A DNA stretch of 64,000 nucleotides from Clostridium senegalense JC122. Its GTDB lineage: Bacteria; Bacillota; Clostridia; Clostridiales; Clostridiaceae. The position numbers and the translations under genes were made by a program. The stretch lies in NCBI RefSeq assembly GCF_000285575.1, contig NZ_HE611050.1:741471-805470 (forward strand), read 5' to 3'. Shown here piece by piece: positions 50,715 to 60,108 of the stretch; position 1 is the stretch's first letter; every line of letters starts with the position of its first letter. The notes under the pieces were generated by a model. That model saw nothing but the letters and a program-made list of their open reading frames with translations. It searched no databases and was not told where the DNA came from.

Positions 50715-51350
50715 CTATAGCTTACTTTCAACTATAGCTAATATCTCATCTCTTCTTGCTCTTCCGTCATTAACCAAATGTTCTATTTCTGTTTTTACGT
50801 TTTTTACATATTCTTCATCTTTTATGGAAGTTACATTAATTTTTACATTTAATATAGCTGCTTCTAGACCACTTTGAGCCATTAATGCCGCTACTCCAGC
50901 ATCTGAAACTGCATTTTTATTTCCATATTTAGCAACTGATAATATATAATCATATAAGCTAAATGTCTTTTTAGCAGTTTTTAAAGGTACTTCTAATGAA
51001 CCCTTATAACCCAACTGTATTTTAGCACTTCTAGCTTTTTTTTCTTCATCACTTTCTTTAGGCATTTTAAATGCTTTCATAAGTTCTAAAAATACTTCAG
51101 TATCTTCATTCATTAAATCTAAGAATTCATCTTTAACAACATCACAAACTTTTAAGCTATTATCTACTTGAAGTTTTTCTTCTTCACTAAGTGCTTCATA
51201 AGATTTTTTTCCTATTGTTAAATTGCATACCATAGATACTAATGATGCTGCTAATGATGCTGATACTGCTGAAACACTACCGCCACCCGGTGCAGGTGAA
51301 TTTGATGCAAGTTCACTCATAAATTCTCTAATTGTTTTTTTATCTAACAT
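50715..51350 (-). CDS. fchA: Formiminotetrahydrofolate cyclodeaminase / methenyl-THF cyclohydrolase
   Basis: 211 aa with the FTCD-C signature APGGGSVSAVSASLAASLVSMV at the N-terminus and a helical body. It converts 5-formimino-THF to 5,10-methenyl-THF plus ammonia, after FtcD has moved the formimino group from N-formiminoglutamate. ATG 51350 follows GGAGGCG. Last gene of the hut operon, 21 nt after hutI. Confidence 0.92.
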   Translation of the reverse strand: MLDKKTIREFMSELASNSPAPGGGSVSAVSASLAASLVSMVCNLTIGKKSYEALSEEEKLQVDNSLKVCDVVKDEFLDLMNEDTEVFLELMKAFKMPKESDEEKKARSAKIQLGYKGSLEVPLKTAKKTFSLYDYILSVAKYGNKNAVSDAGVAALMAQSGLEAAILNVKINVTSIKDEEYVKNVKTEIEHLVNDGRARRDEILAIVESKL

Positions 51351-51371
51351 ATTTTCTTTTCGCCTCCCTAA

Positions 51372-52613
51372 TTAATTTCCAACAACAATTTTACCATTTT
51401 TTATAACTTTGTCTACTGCATTTATACCAAAATGATAAATTAGGTAATTTAAATTTTTAGAATTAAATATAACTATATCTGCTTTCTTATTTTCTTCTAT
51501 ACTTCCAATTTGTTTTTCACGATTTATTGCTGCTGCTGCATTTATAGTCATTGCATTTATTATTTCTTCTGGGAACATCCTCATGCCAAATGCTGCAAAT
51601 GTCATAACTGCTTGCATAGATTCAGTTGGTGAGGTTCCAGGATTACAATCTGTAGCTAAGGCAACAGCAACGCCATTTTCTATCATATCTCTAGCTCTTG
51701 CAAAACTTCCAACCATAAGGTAAAAAGCTGTGGAAGGAAGTAATACTGCTATTACATTATTATCTGCTAAAGCCTTTATTCCATCATCACTTGCTGCTAT
51801 AAGATGTTCTGCAGAAATTGCCTTAACTTCTCCTGCAAGTTCTGCTCCTCCCATTGGTTCAACCTCATCACCATGAACCTTTGGTATAAGATTAAATTTC
51901 TTTCCTTCTTCTAAAAATTCTCTACACTCTTCTACTGAAAATACACCGTCTTCACAAAAACAATCTATAAACTCAGCTAAATTTTTATTTGCAATCTCTG
52001 GAATCATTTTTTTTGCAATTTTTAAAAACTCTTCTCTATTATTTTTAAATTCTGCTGGAAGTGCATGCAATCCCATAAAAGTTGAAACTACATCTACTGG
52101 ATGACTTTCATTTAAAATTTTATTTGCATTAAGCATTTTTAGCTCTGTTTCTAAATCAAGACCATATCCTGATTTACTTTCAACAGTAGTTGTTCCATAT
52201 TTTAGCATTATATCCAATCTATTTTTACTTTCATCAACTAATTCCTGTAATGAAGCCTTTTTTGTATTTTCAACGGTACTTAAAATCCCACCACCAGAAT
52301 TTAAAATTTCTATATATCCTACTTTATTTAATTTTAATGGTAATTCTTTTTCTCTTGATCCACTATAAACTAAATGAGTATGAGGATCTATAAGTCCTGG
52401 TGTAACAGTTTTTCCTTTTCCATCGATTAACTTATCACAATCATTTAAATGTTTTTTATAGCCATCGCCTTGTCCAACTTCAACTATAATATCATCTTTT
52501 ACAATGATATATCCATTCTCTATGATATGAGCATTATTCATATCATTTTTGGTCTTTCTATGACTACCTTTGCAAGTCACCAAACAGTCAATTTCTTTTA
52601 TTATCATTGACAT
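51372..52613 (-). CDS. hutI: Imidazolonepropionase
   Basis: About 413 aa metal-dependent amidohydrolase opening 4-imidazolone-5-propionate to N-formiminoglutamate. DPHTHLVYSGSRE, HGDEVEPMGGAELAGE, AEHLIAASDDG and ATDCNPGTSPTESM supply the metal and substrate residues. ATG 52613 (MSMIIKEIDC) follows GAGGTG. Repeat copy C lies between it and ftcD. Confidence 0.95.
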   Translation of the reverse strand: MSMIIKEIDCLVTCKGSHRKTKNDMNNAHIIENGYIIVKDDIIVEVGQGDGYKKHLNDCDKLIDGKGKTVTPGLIDPHTHLVYSGSREKELPLKLNKVGYIEILNSGGGILSTVENTKKASLQELVDESKNRLDIMLKYGTTTVESKSGYGLDLETELKMLNANKILNESHPVDVVSTFMGLHALPAEFKNNREEFLKIAKKMIPEIANKNLAEFIDCFCEDGVFSVEECREFLEEGKKFNLIPKVHGDEVEPMGGAELAGEVKAISAEHLIAASDDGIKALADNNVIAVLLPSTAFYLMVGSFARARDMIENGVAVALATDCNPGTSPTESMQAVMTFAAFGMRMFPEEIINAMTINAAAAINREKQIGSIEENKKADIVIFNSKNLNYLIYHFGINAVDKVIKNGKIVVGN

Positions 52614-52644
52614 ACTAAACACCTCAATTTTAAATATATAAAAA

Positions 52645-52793
52645 GACAAGCTCGTATTTAAAGTTATATTTTAATCTAAAAACAACTTTTTTAAAGAGTT
52701 TTGCTGAATCTAAAGTGTTCCCGAGCATGTCTCACTCTTTTGGGTATCCAAGTTTTAAAATATAAACTTTAAAGTCAACTTAGAACCCTATAC
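52645..52793 (+). repeat. Dispersed ~160-bp element, copy C
   Basis: It contains GACAAGCTCGTATTT near the left end, the 23-nt core at 52714-52736 (AGTGTTCCCGAGCATGTCTC then ACT), GGGTATCCAAGTTTT, and ends CAACTTAGAACCCTATA. Its CCCTATA end complements the TATAGGG start of copy A. It is antisense to the hut operon it interrupts (gap of ~285 nt between ftcD and hutI). Confidence 0.6.
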
Positions 52794-52897
52794 ATCTTCA
52801 AATGAAAGCATATAAATACAAATACTATACCCAATATTCCTGTTAAATAAATAAGAATACTAGTCTATTATCTATTTTTTATGCCTAAATTTATAAA

Positions 52898-53794
52898 CTA
52901 TTCACTAATTCTTTTTTCTAATATTTGATCCATTGAAAAGTTTTCTATTTGAAGATAATATTCTGCACAATCTATTAAAGATTTCATCGGTACAAGCCCT
53001 ATAACTTCACTACCTACTACTGAAACGCCGTATCTTTTTGCTTCCATTTTAATCATTTCAAAAGCTCTGTAAACTGCTGTCTTTTCATAGTTTACAAGAT
53101 TCATAGAAACTTGAGCTATATTTCTCTCTTCTAACATAACTCCCATAGCCTTAACAAATCTTAATCCACCACCTAAATGTCTTACTGTTTTAGCAATTTT
53201 ATCTGCAATTTCAACATTTGATGTATCTAAGTTTACATTGAAAGCTACTAATGGTTGTCTTGCTGCTATTGCAACACAGCCACCTTTAACACTAACCTCT
53301 TTAGGACCATAATCTGGTGCCCACATTTCTTCTTTTATTTTTTCAAAAAATCCTTCATATTGTCCTTTTCTAACTTTTGCTAGATTTTCTCTATGTGATG
53401 CTGTAGCAGCTTTTTCATATAAATATACTGGTATATTAAACTTTTCTCCTATTGTTTTACCAACTCTATTAGCAATTTCAACACATTCTTCCATAGTTAC
53501 TTCACTTATTGGAACAAATGGAACTACATCTAATGCTCCCATTCTAGGATGTCCACCTTCATGTGTACTCATATCTATTAATTCATAAACTTTTTCAGCC
53601 ATATTTATTATTACTTCTTCTACTTTGCTTGGCTCTCCAACCAATGTAACAACACTTCTATTGTGGTCTGTATCACTAGAATAATCTAATAATTTAACCC
53701 CTTCTTTGCCTCTAACAGTGTCCATTATTTTTTCAATTTTTTCTCTGTCTCTTCCTTCACTAAAGTTTGGAATACATTCAATAATTTTTGCCAT
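52898..53794 (-). CDS. ftcD: Glutamate formimidoyltransferase
   Basis: 298 aa. N-terminal IECIPNFSEGRD, histidine segment DHNRSVVTLVGEP, and DMSTHEGGHPRMGALDVVPF are characteristic. Transfers the formimino group of N-formiminoglutamate to tetrahydrofolate, releasing glutamate for fermentation. It starts 30 nt after hutH. The cyclodeaminase activity is encoded separately by fchA. Confidence 0.95.
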   Translation of the reverse strand: MAKIIECIPNFSEGRDREKIEKIMDTVRGKEGVKLLDYSSDTDHNRSVVTLVGEPSKVEEVIINMAEKVYELIDMSTHEGGHPRMGALDVVPFVPISEVTMEECVEIANRVGKTIGEKFNIPVYLYEKAATASHRENLAKVRKGQYEGFFEKIKEEMWAPDYGPKEVSVKGGCVAIAARQPLVAFNVNLDTSNVEIADKIAKTVRHLGGGLRFVKAMGVMLEERNIAQVSMNLVNYEKTAVYRAFEMIKMEAKRYGVSVVGSEVIGLVPMKSLIDCAEYYLQIENFSMDQILEKRISE

Positions 53795-53823
53795 ACTATT
53801 ACCCCCAAATATTTTTTATATCA

Positions 53824-55395
53824 TTAGTATTTTATATCTACTATGTTATTTACAGCAGATAATATTTCGCCTGATTTTATTAAATCCAATACCTTATCTA
53901 ACTCTTTATACATAACAACATCATTCTCTATAAATCCTACATTTTTTCTTATTGCATCATAGCAAGCTTTAGTGCCTTTTCCTAAATTTAAATCAGTTCT
54001 AAAATCAATAGCTTGGCATGATGCTAATAATTCAGTAGCTAATACTCTTTCAGCATTTTTTAGTATATCTCTAGCTTTTCTTGCTGCTATTGTTCCCATA
54101 CTAACATGGTCTTCTTGGTTAGCTGATGATGGTATAGAATCTACACTAGCTGGATGTGCTAAAACTTTATTTTCAGAAACTAATGCTGCTGCTGCATATT
54201 GAGTAATCATGAATCCTGAATTTAGTCCACCATGTTTAACTAAAAATGCAGGTAAATCATTTAATTGATAGTTTATAAGTCTTTCTAATCTTCTTTCGGA
54301 AACATTTGCTACCTCAGCAATTGCAATTCCTAAGAAATCAGAACTTAATGCAATTGGTTGTCCATGGAAGTTTCCTCCAGATATAACATCGCCTTCTTCT
54401 GTAACTATTGGATTATCTGTAACAGAATTTATTTCCGTTTCTATAACAGATTCAACATATCTTATAGCATCTTTAGATGCACCATGTATTTGTGGAACAC
54501 ATCTTAATGTATAAGCATCTTGAACTCTTAATTCCCCCTGACGAGTTACAAATGTACTACCATCTACTAAGTTTAATATATTTATAGCTGTTTTTTGTTG
54601 TCCTGAATGATTTCTTATTCTATGAGTTCTGTTATCATAAGCATCTTTTATTCCTCTTAAAGCTTCTAAAGTCATTGCTGCTGATATATCACTAAGTTTT
54701 AATAAATTTATAGCATCATATGTTGTTATAGATGCTACTGCTGTCATAACCTGTGTACCATTTATAAGGGCTAATCCTTCTTTAGAAACAAGTTCTATTG
54801 TTTCTATTCCAGCTTTTTTCATAGCTTCTTTTCCAGACAAGATTTCTCCATTTAACTCTGCTTCACCTTCACCTATCATTGGTAAAACCATATGTGAAAG
54901 TGGTGCTAAATCTCCTGAAGCTCCTAATGAACCTTTTTCTGGTATTGATGGATGTACTTTTTTATTTATCATATCTATTAGAGTTTCTAATGTAGATAAC
55001 CTTATTCCTGAATATCCTTTTGAAAGGTTGTTTGCTCTTAGTAACATTATTGCTCTAACATACTCTCTTTCTAAATTTTCTCCAAATCCACATGAGTGAG
55101 AGATTATTAGATTTCTTTGTAATGTCTTACAATCTTCTTTTGTTATAGTTACATCTGCAAATTTACCAAATCCTGTAGTGATACCATAAACAACTTTTTC
55201 ATCATCAACTATTTTATCTACTATGTTTCTAGATTTTATGACTCTTTCTTTTGCCTCGTCGCTTAACTCTACAAAATAATCATTTCTTGCAACATCTATA
55301 ATTTGTTGTAAGTCTAAATCTTTTCCATTTATAATAACCTTTTTATCATTTTCTAAAATAGTTTTACCTTTTTCTTGTCCTGTAACATTGCTCAT
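53824..55395 (-). CDS. hutH: Histidine ammonia-lyase
   Basis: 523 aa. The MIO prosthetic group forms from Ala-Ser-Gly in GSLGASGDLAPLSHM; family segments YGITTGFGKFA, GNFHGQPIALSSDFLGIA and SANQEDHVSMG are complete. It deaminates histidine to urocanate. The N-terminal ~15 residues (MSNVTGQEKGKTILEN) are an extension. It is the first gene of a hutH-ftcD-hutI-fchA operon; hutU, for the next step, is not in the window. Confidence 0.96.
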   Translation of the reverse strand: MSNVTGQEKGKTILENDKKVIINGKDLDLQQIIDVARNDYFVELSDEAKERVIKSRNIVDKIVDDEKVVYGITTGFGKFADVTITKEDCKTLQRNLIISHSCGFGENLEREYVRAIMLLRANNLSKGYSGIRLSTLETLIDMINKKVHPSIPEKGSLGASGDLAPLSHMVLPMIGEGEAELNGEILSGKEAMKKAGIETIELVSKEGLALINGTQVMTAVASITTYDAINLLKLSDISAAMTLEALRGIKDAYDNRTHRIRNHSGQQKTAINILNLVDGSTFVTRQGELRVQDAYTLRCVPQIHGASKDAIRYVESVIETEINSVTDNPIVTEEGDVISGGNFHGQPIALSSDFLGIAIAEVANVSERRLERLINYQLNDLPAFLVKHGGLNSGFMITQYAAAALVSENKVLAHPASVDSIPSSANQEDHVSMGTIAARKARDILKNAERVLATELLASCQAIDFRTDLNLGKGTKACYDAIRKNVGFIENDVVMYKELDKVLDLIKSGEILSAVNNIVDIKY

Positions 55396-55607
55396 ATCTA
55401 ATTGCCCCCTTTTGATTTATATATAAACTAAATTTAGATAAAATATTGCATATAATTCAGATAATCCCTAAACTTCCAAATTTTGCAATTAACTCTTATT
55501 TTATATCTTTATACTACATATTCTTTATATTTTTTAATTCCCCTTCAAAAAATAAAAACTAAATTGTCTGAATATTTTTAACTTAGTAAAGTTATAAATT
55601 ATTTTTA

Positions 55608-55650
55608 CAAAAAAACAAGGTTTAACTCTTTCTAGTTAAACCTTGTTTTT
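55608..55650 (-). terminator. Terminator of the marR-MFS operon
   Basis: AAAACAAGGTTTAACT pairs with AGTTAAACCTTGTTTT around CTTTCT, with T runs on both sides. Confidence 0.9.
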
Positions 55651-55654
55651 AAGC

Positions 55655-57085
55655 TTATTTATCTATTTTTGATTTAAATTTTGTTTTATCTATTAAAGAT
55701 ATTAAAAATCCAACAAAACATCCTATTGCTGCAACAATATAAACCCATCTCATTCCATATATAAATACATCTTCTCTTCCTTCTACATAGCTTAATACTC
55801 TATAACCAATTTTATAACTCATTCTGTTATACAAAATAGATGTTGCAATTGAAACACCAAATACAAACCCTAAATTTCTAATAAGAGCATTAATTCCACC
55901 AGCTATTCCTAATTTACTTTTTTCCACTGAAGACATAACTAAATTATTATTAGGAGATTGAAATAATCCACTTCCTACTGCTACTACAGCCAGTATAGCA
56001 ATAATAATTACAAAAGTTGACTTTTCATTTAATGTAGCCATTCCTATTAACCCTAAAGTTGTTATAACAAGTCCAATTAGTGTAAGTATTTTACTTCCTA
56101 TCTTATCTGATAAATATCCACTTAATGGTGCTACAATAGTTAATACTATAGGATATGCCATCATCATAAACCCTGTTTTAGCAGGTGACAACTTTAATAC
56201 ATCCTGAAGATAAAATGGCTGAATTATATTTATACAACTAATTCCTATAAATGCTACAAAAGCACAGAATATATTAATTGAAAAAGTTTTATTTTTAAAT
56301 ATAGACAAATCTACCATTGGATTTTTAATTTTTAATTCTAACCTAATAAATAAAGCAAAACATATTAAAGCTATCACAAATGATATTATTATCTTTATGT
56401 TCCCATATCCTATTTGTTGACCTGTAAGCATTGCCCAGAATAATGTAATTATGCATATCAAAAAAAGTAATGCACCTTTTATATCTAGAGTTTGATTACT
56501 AGTTGTCGTATCTTTAGGTAAATATTTTAATGCTGCTATAAATGCTATTATACCTATAGGTACATTTATTAAGAATATATATTCCCAACTTACTACAGAT
56601 ATTATAAGTCCACCTAAAGGAGGTCCAAGTAATGTTCCTAGTGCAACAAATGTGCCTGATATTCCAATTGCTCTTCCTCTTTCATTCGCTGGGAAAATCT
56701 GAGTTATTATTCCCTGACTTGTGGACATAGTCATCGCTGCACCTATTGCTTGAATAACTCTAGAAAATATTAAGAAATCTAATGTATTTGATATACCACA
56801 TAATAAAGAACCTAAAACAAATATTAAAAAACCATATTTAAATACATTGGTTTTCCCTTTTATATCTCCAAGTCTTCCAAATATAAGTATTGTAGCTGAA
56901 ATTATTATAAGATAACTTGTAACTACTTGTTCTATTCCTGCCATTGATGTACCTAAATCTTTTGACATAATTGGCAACGCTACATTTATTATACTACTAT
57001 CTATACATGCCATAAATGGAGACATAACTACTATAGCAAGTATTAACCATCTATTGTTATGTATATATTTTTCATCTTTTGTCAT
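55655..57085 (-). CDS. MFS drug transporter, DHA2 (14-helix) family
   Basis: 476 aa, strongly hydrophobic throughout, about 14 membrane segments. Motif A-type GRLGDIKGKTNVFKYG and the DHA2 motif C-like GPPLGGLIISVVSWEYIFLINVPIG are present; the start MACIDSSIINVALP is typical of EmrB/QacA-type exporters. ATG 57085 follows GGAGGGG. Co-transcribed with marR upstream, so probably an efflux pump controlled by a ligand-binding repressor. Substrate unknown. Confidence 0.88.
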   Translation of the reverse strand: MTKDEKYIHNNRWLILAIVVMSPFMACIDSSIINVALPIMSKDLGTSMAGIEQVVTSYLIIISATILIFGRLGDIKGKTNVFKYGFLIFVLGSLLCGISNTLDFLIFSRVIQAIGAAMTMSTSQGIITQIFPANERGRAIGISGTFVALGTLLGPPLGGLIISVVSWEYIFLINVPIGIIAFIAALKYLPKDTTTSNQTLDIKGALLFLICIITLFWAMLTGQQIGYGNIKIIISFVIALICFALFIRLELKIKNPMVDLSIFKNKTFSINIFCAFVAFIGISCINIIQPFYLQDVLKLSPAKTGFMMMAYPIVLTIVAPLSGYLSDKIGSKILTLIGLVITTLGLIGMATLNEKSTFVIIIAILAVVAVGSGLFQSPNNNLVMSSVEKSKLGIAGGINALIRNLGFVFGVSIATSILYNRMSYKIGYRVLSYVEGREDVFIYGMRWVYIVAAIGCFVGFLISLIDKTKFKSKIDK

Positions 57086-57131
57086 AGTTTAATTTCCCCT
57101 CCTCAATTAATTTAAATTCTTATCTCTCTAT

Positions 57132-57569
57132 TTAATACTTAGTATTAAATTGTTCAACATTTTTGTACATATTTTCTAATAAGCACTCTGCATTTTTTTT
57201 CTCTGTTTCTTCTAATCCATCAGTTATCATATTTAACCATCCATCAAGTTCATTTAAAATACCTGGAACTATAGCCTTAGCATTATCAGTAAGATATAAT
57301 TTATAAGCTCTTGAATCCTCATTATTAACTATTTTTTGTACATACCCAATTTCTATAAGTTTTTTTATAGCTCTTGCTGAAAAAGATTTGTCTACTTTCA
57401 CATATTCACTTAAGATATTCTGACTTATTCCTTCGTTGTTATATAGAACCAAAATAAAAGGGTAGGTTCCAAAACTCAGATTATATTTTTTTAATGCTTC
57501 ATCTATGTATCCTTGAGATGCCCTATATATTATAGCCACATATTTTAATAAAAAACTTCTTTTATCCAT
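57132..57569 (-). CDS. MarR-family transcriptional regulator
   Basis: 145 aa with a winged-helix: NILSEYVKVDKSFSARAIKKLIEIGYVQKI....DSRAYKLYLT. Likely autorepressor of the marR-MFS operon. ATG 57569 follows AGGAGGTG. A palindromic operator-promoter (58017-58050) lies about 450 bp upstream, beyond an inserted repeat. Confidence 0.88.
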   Translation of the reverse strand: MDKRSFLLKYVAIIYRASQGYIDEALKKYNLSFGTYPFILVLYNNEGISQNILSEYVKVDKSFSARAIKKLIEIGYVQKIVNNEDSRAYKLYLTDNAKAIVPGILNELDGWLNMITDGLEETEKKNAECLLENMYKNVEQFNTKY

Positions 57570-57620
57570 CTATGCACCTCCTTATTTTTCATCTAAATTT
57601 AAAATTTAACTTTATCCTCA

Positions 57621-57996
57621 TATATAGGGTTCCAAATTAAATCTTAAACTTATTCATTTATCAAATGATAAAACTCAAATTAATATTTTTTCAATAGCTA
57701 ACAGATTATTTTAGTTAAGAGTTAAGAGTTAAGAGTGAATAGTAAACAGTTGTGGTTATTACTACTCACTTCGTTCCTAGTAATTCTCAACGTATCTTTT
57801 TATAAATTTGCAAAGCAAATTATATTGATAGATTTTTTTAAATCATTTTCAGAAAGTGGTTGTCACTTTCATCCTAAATTCTTAATTCATAATTCATAAT
57901 TCATAATTTTTAACTAACTATATTTATACTTATTTTTCTCAACTGATAACAAAAATTTGATGTATAAATTTAAGTTATAGATTGCACCCCTATAAT
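57621..57996. mobile_element. MITE-like composite element between marR and its promoter
   Basis: Outer ends are inverted: TATAGGGTTCC (57621) on plus and TATAGGGGTGC from 57996 on minus, each followed by a similar TTAAA..TTAT tract. Nested at 57709-57925 is an element with TTAGTTAA ends and threefold short direct repeats on both sides (GAGTTAA left, ATTCATA right). No ORF is inside. The 48640-48740 region matches the left half. This looks like a non-autonomous insertion that lengthened the marR leader. Confidence 0.6.
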
Positions 57997-58016
57997 TGCT
58001 TTGTTAATATTTTTAA

Positions 58017-58050
58017 AATATATCACAGTATAGTTGACTAGTCAACTATA
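58017..58050 (-). promoter_or_regulatory. Promoter-operator of the marR-MFS operon
   Basis: A perfect 22-bp palindrome, TATAGTTGAC plus its complement (58029-58050), overlaps a minus-strand -35 TTGACT (58045-58040), with TATATT 17 nt downstream. TTGACTAGTCAA-type palindromes are typical MarR operators. Assignment to the marR gene is by orientation and absence of other genes. Confidence 0.7.
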
Positions 58051-58104
58051 TCCGTATTAGTCTTATTTTAAAAAATATTTCTACAATTTGAATAAAATTA
58101 CTAT

Positions 58105-58134
58105 ATAAAAAACACTAGATAATTATCTAGTGTT
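58105..58134 (-). terminator. Terminator of the glycosyltransferase gene
   Basis: AACACTAGATAA/TTATCTAGTGTT stem then TTTTTT; the stop codon lies inside the stem. Confidence 0.88.
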
Positions 58135-59230
58135 TGTCCTTTAAAATTTCTTTATAAAAATTATGATATTTTTGCCAAAATCTACTCATTGTAAATTCTT
58201 TCAGTACTAAATTTTTAATATTATGTCCTAAAACTTTTAAATTTTCACCCTTATCATAAGCCTCTAACATACTTATATAAATATCCTTTTCACCTTGTGA
58301 TTTTATCAATATTCCATTATTAAAATTTATTATATTTTCCAAATCTCCAACTTTGGTAGTTATCACTGGAATTTCCATAGCTGCTGATTCAAGCATTGCT
58401 AATGGTGGAGCTCCCCCTTCACTGTAAGATGCTATAATTGTACAATCACATATTTTTAGATAGTCCCCTACATTTTCAACAAATCCACCTAAAATAACTT
58501 CTTTTTCCAAGTTCAACTCTACTATAAGTTCTTTTATTCTGTCTTTTGATTCTCCATCTCCTAATAAAAGCAACTTAGAATTTTTATTATCATTATTAAA
58601 TTTAGCAAATGCTCTAATTATATTTTCATGATTTTTTATAGGATGAAATCTTGCAATAACTCCAAAAACAAAATCATCTTCATTTATTTTAAATTTATTT
58701 TTTAATTGATCTGATGATTCTTTTTCAATAAATTTATTAATTCTTATACCATTATTAACTACTGCTTTCTTTCCTTCAAACTGCTTTTCTTCTAAAAGTC
58801 TTAATAAATTCTCAGAAACTGTAATATAATTTTCAAAACTCTTCAACCCTAATGAACTTAATGGTGTATATAAATAATACTTAAATTTATTATTTAAAAA
58901 ATCATATCTATAATCACTATGAACTGTTGCTACAGTTTTACATTTTATTTTATTTTTTATAAAAAAATGTATTAAAAATGGTGATGCTCCATGAAAGTTA
59001 ACAATATCTATATCATTTTCTTCTGCATATTTTACTATTTCAGTATTTATAACTTTCTTCTGAAAAATTTTATAATTTATTTTTGTATTTTTTACTTTAT
59101 TAGATAAATATCCTTCTCCTACACAACCTAAAACATTTTCAAAATACTTATTATCCTTGCTACATAAACTTAATACATGACTGGCTCCTCCGCCATTATC
59201 ATTTCCCGATATAATATGTAAAACCTTAAT
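58127..59230 (-). CDS. Glycosyltransferase family 4 protein with apparent ATT start
   Basis: 367 aa. N-terminal VLHIISGNDNGGGASHVL, then HGASPFLIHF, and the GT4 donor domain FGVIARFHPIKNHENIIRAF, LLLLGDGESKDRI, SYSEGGAPPLAMLESAAMEIPVITT. The frame is open back to a TAG just before AGGAGGGG. The codon at correct spacing is ATT (59230) rather than ATG/GTG/TTG; the next conventional start, TTG 58846, would delete 128 conserved-looking residues. Either ATT initiates or the start is mutated/misread. It is separated from the upstream cluster by a terminator. Confidence 0.75.
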   Translation of the reverse strand: MKVLHIISGNDNGGGASHVLSLCSKDNKYFENVLGCVGEGYLSNKVKNTKINYKIFQKKVINTEIVKYAEENDIDIVNFHGASPFLIHFFIKNKIKCKTVATVHSDYRYDFLNNKFKYYLYTPLSSLGLKSFENYITVSENLLRLLEEKQFEGKKAVVNNGIRINKFIEKESSDQLKNKFKINEDDFVFGVIARFHPIKNHENIIRAFAKFNNDNKNSKLLLLGDGESKDRIKELIVELNLEKEVILGGFVENVGDYLKICDCTIIASYSEGGAPPLAMLESAAMEIPVITTKVGDLENIINFNNGILIKSQGEKDIYISMLEAYDKGENLKVLGHNIKNLVLKEFTMSRFWQKYHNFYKEILKDKH

Positions 59231-59371
59231 TTTAATCCCCTCCTAAAAGTTTAAAGAGAAATAAAAAGCAATTTATATTTTTAGTTTAATCAGTATATTA
59301 TATAATACTTTAAAATAATAATCTACACTTTAAAAATAAGTTACAATGTCAAATTATATTATATTCTTTTA

Positions 59372-59395
59372 TAAAAAAAGAGCATAATATGCTCC
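59372..59395 (-). terminator. Terminator after the WecG/TagA gene
   Basis: GAGCATA/TATGCTC stem followed by TTTTTTT on the minus strand. Confidence 0.85.
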
Positions 59396-59400
59396 CTATT

Positions 59401-60108
59401 CTACCTATTTTTTATGGTAGTGATTAAAAATTTAGGTATAATACCTAATCTTTTTATTCTCGAAGGATTTTTTAATGTTCTATAAAGCCATTCCAATCCA
59501 CAATCTATCATCCATTTAGGTGCTCTATTAACTTTTCCAGAAATCACATCAAAGCTTCCACCGACACCCATATATATACTACATGGCAAACTTTCCATAT
59601 TTTTTATAATAAATTCTTCTTGCCTTGGTGCACCCATTGCTACAAATATAGCATATGGTTTCTTTTCTTCTATTTCTTTCGTAATATGTGTACAGTTGCT
59701 CATCTCAAAATATCCATTATGACTTCCGACTATATTTAAATTTTTATATTTTTCTTTTAATTCTTTTTTACAGTCTTCTAAAACTTCTTCATTTGCACCT
59801 AATAAATATATACCTTTATTTTCCTTATTGCAAACTTTAATTATTTCATCCATTATTTCAATTCCAGCCAATTTCTCTTGTATAGGGTTTTTTACTATTT
59901 TTGATGCGATAATAGTTCCAATTCCATCTGGAATTATTATTGATTTTTCTGATGTGAAAAAATCAAATAATTTTTTATTATTTAATCCTAGATTTAATAT
60001 TTCAGGATTTCCAGATACAATATTTATTTTTTCTTTTGAAAAAACTTCTTTAATAAGCTCTTCTTTTGTTCCTGAAAAAATATCATAATCTAATAATTTT
60101 ATTCCCAT
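59401..60108 (-). CDS. WecG/TagA/CpsF family glycosyltransferase
   Basis: 235 aa. Signature blocks: NPEILNLGLNN, IPDGIGTIIASKI, GIYLLGANEEVLEDC, VAMGAPRQEEFI and GVGGSFDVISGKVNRAPKWM. The family adds N-acetylmannosamine-type sugars to lipid-linked GlcNAc in teichoic acid or surface polysaccharide assembly. Its ATG directly follows the stop of the sugar-phosphate transferase, implying coupling. Confidence 0.92.
   Translation of the reverse strand: MGIKLLDYDIFSGTKEELIKEVFSKEKINIVSGNPEILNLGLNNKKLFDFFTSEKSIIIPDGIGTIIASKIVKNPIQEKLAGIEIMDEIIKVCNKENKGIYLLGANEEVLEDCKKELKEKYKNLNIVGSHNGYFEMSNCTHITKEIEEKKPYAIFVAMGAPRQEEFIIKNMESLPCSIYMGVGGSFDVISGKVNRAPKWMIDCGLEWLYRTLKNPSRIKRLGIIPKFLITTIKNR

Noticed and set aside
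52608-52636. Plus-strand TTGACA promoter just before repeat copy C
   Set aside because: The -35 match arises from the hutI start region and the -10 (TTAAAT) is poor; not enough to call.
57709-57925. CRISPR-like short repeats (GAGTTAA, ATTCATA units)
   Set aside because: Units are 7 bp, contiguous and located at the ends of an inverted-repeat element, with no spacers.
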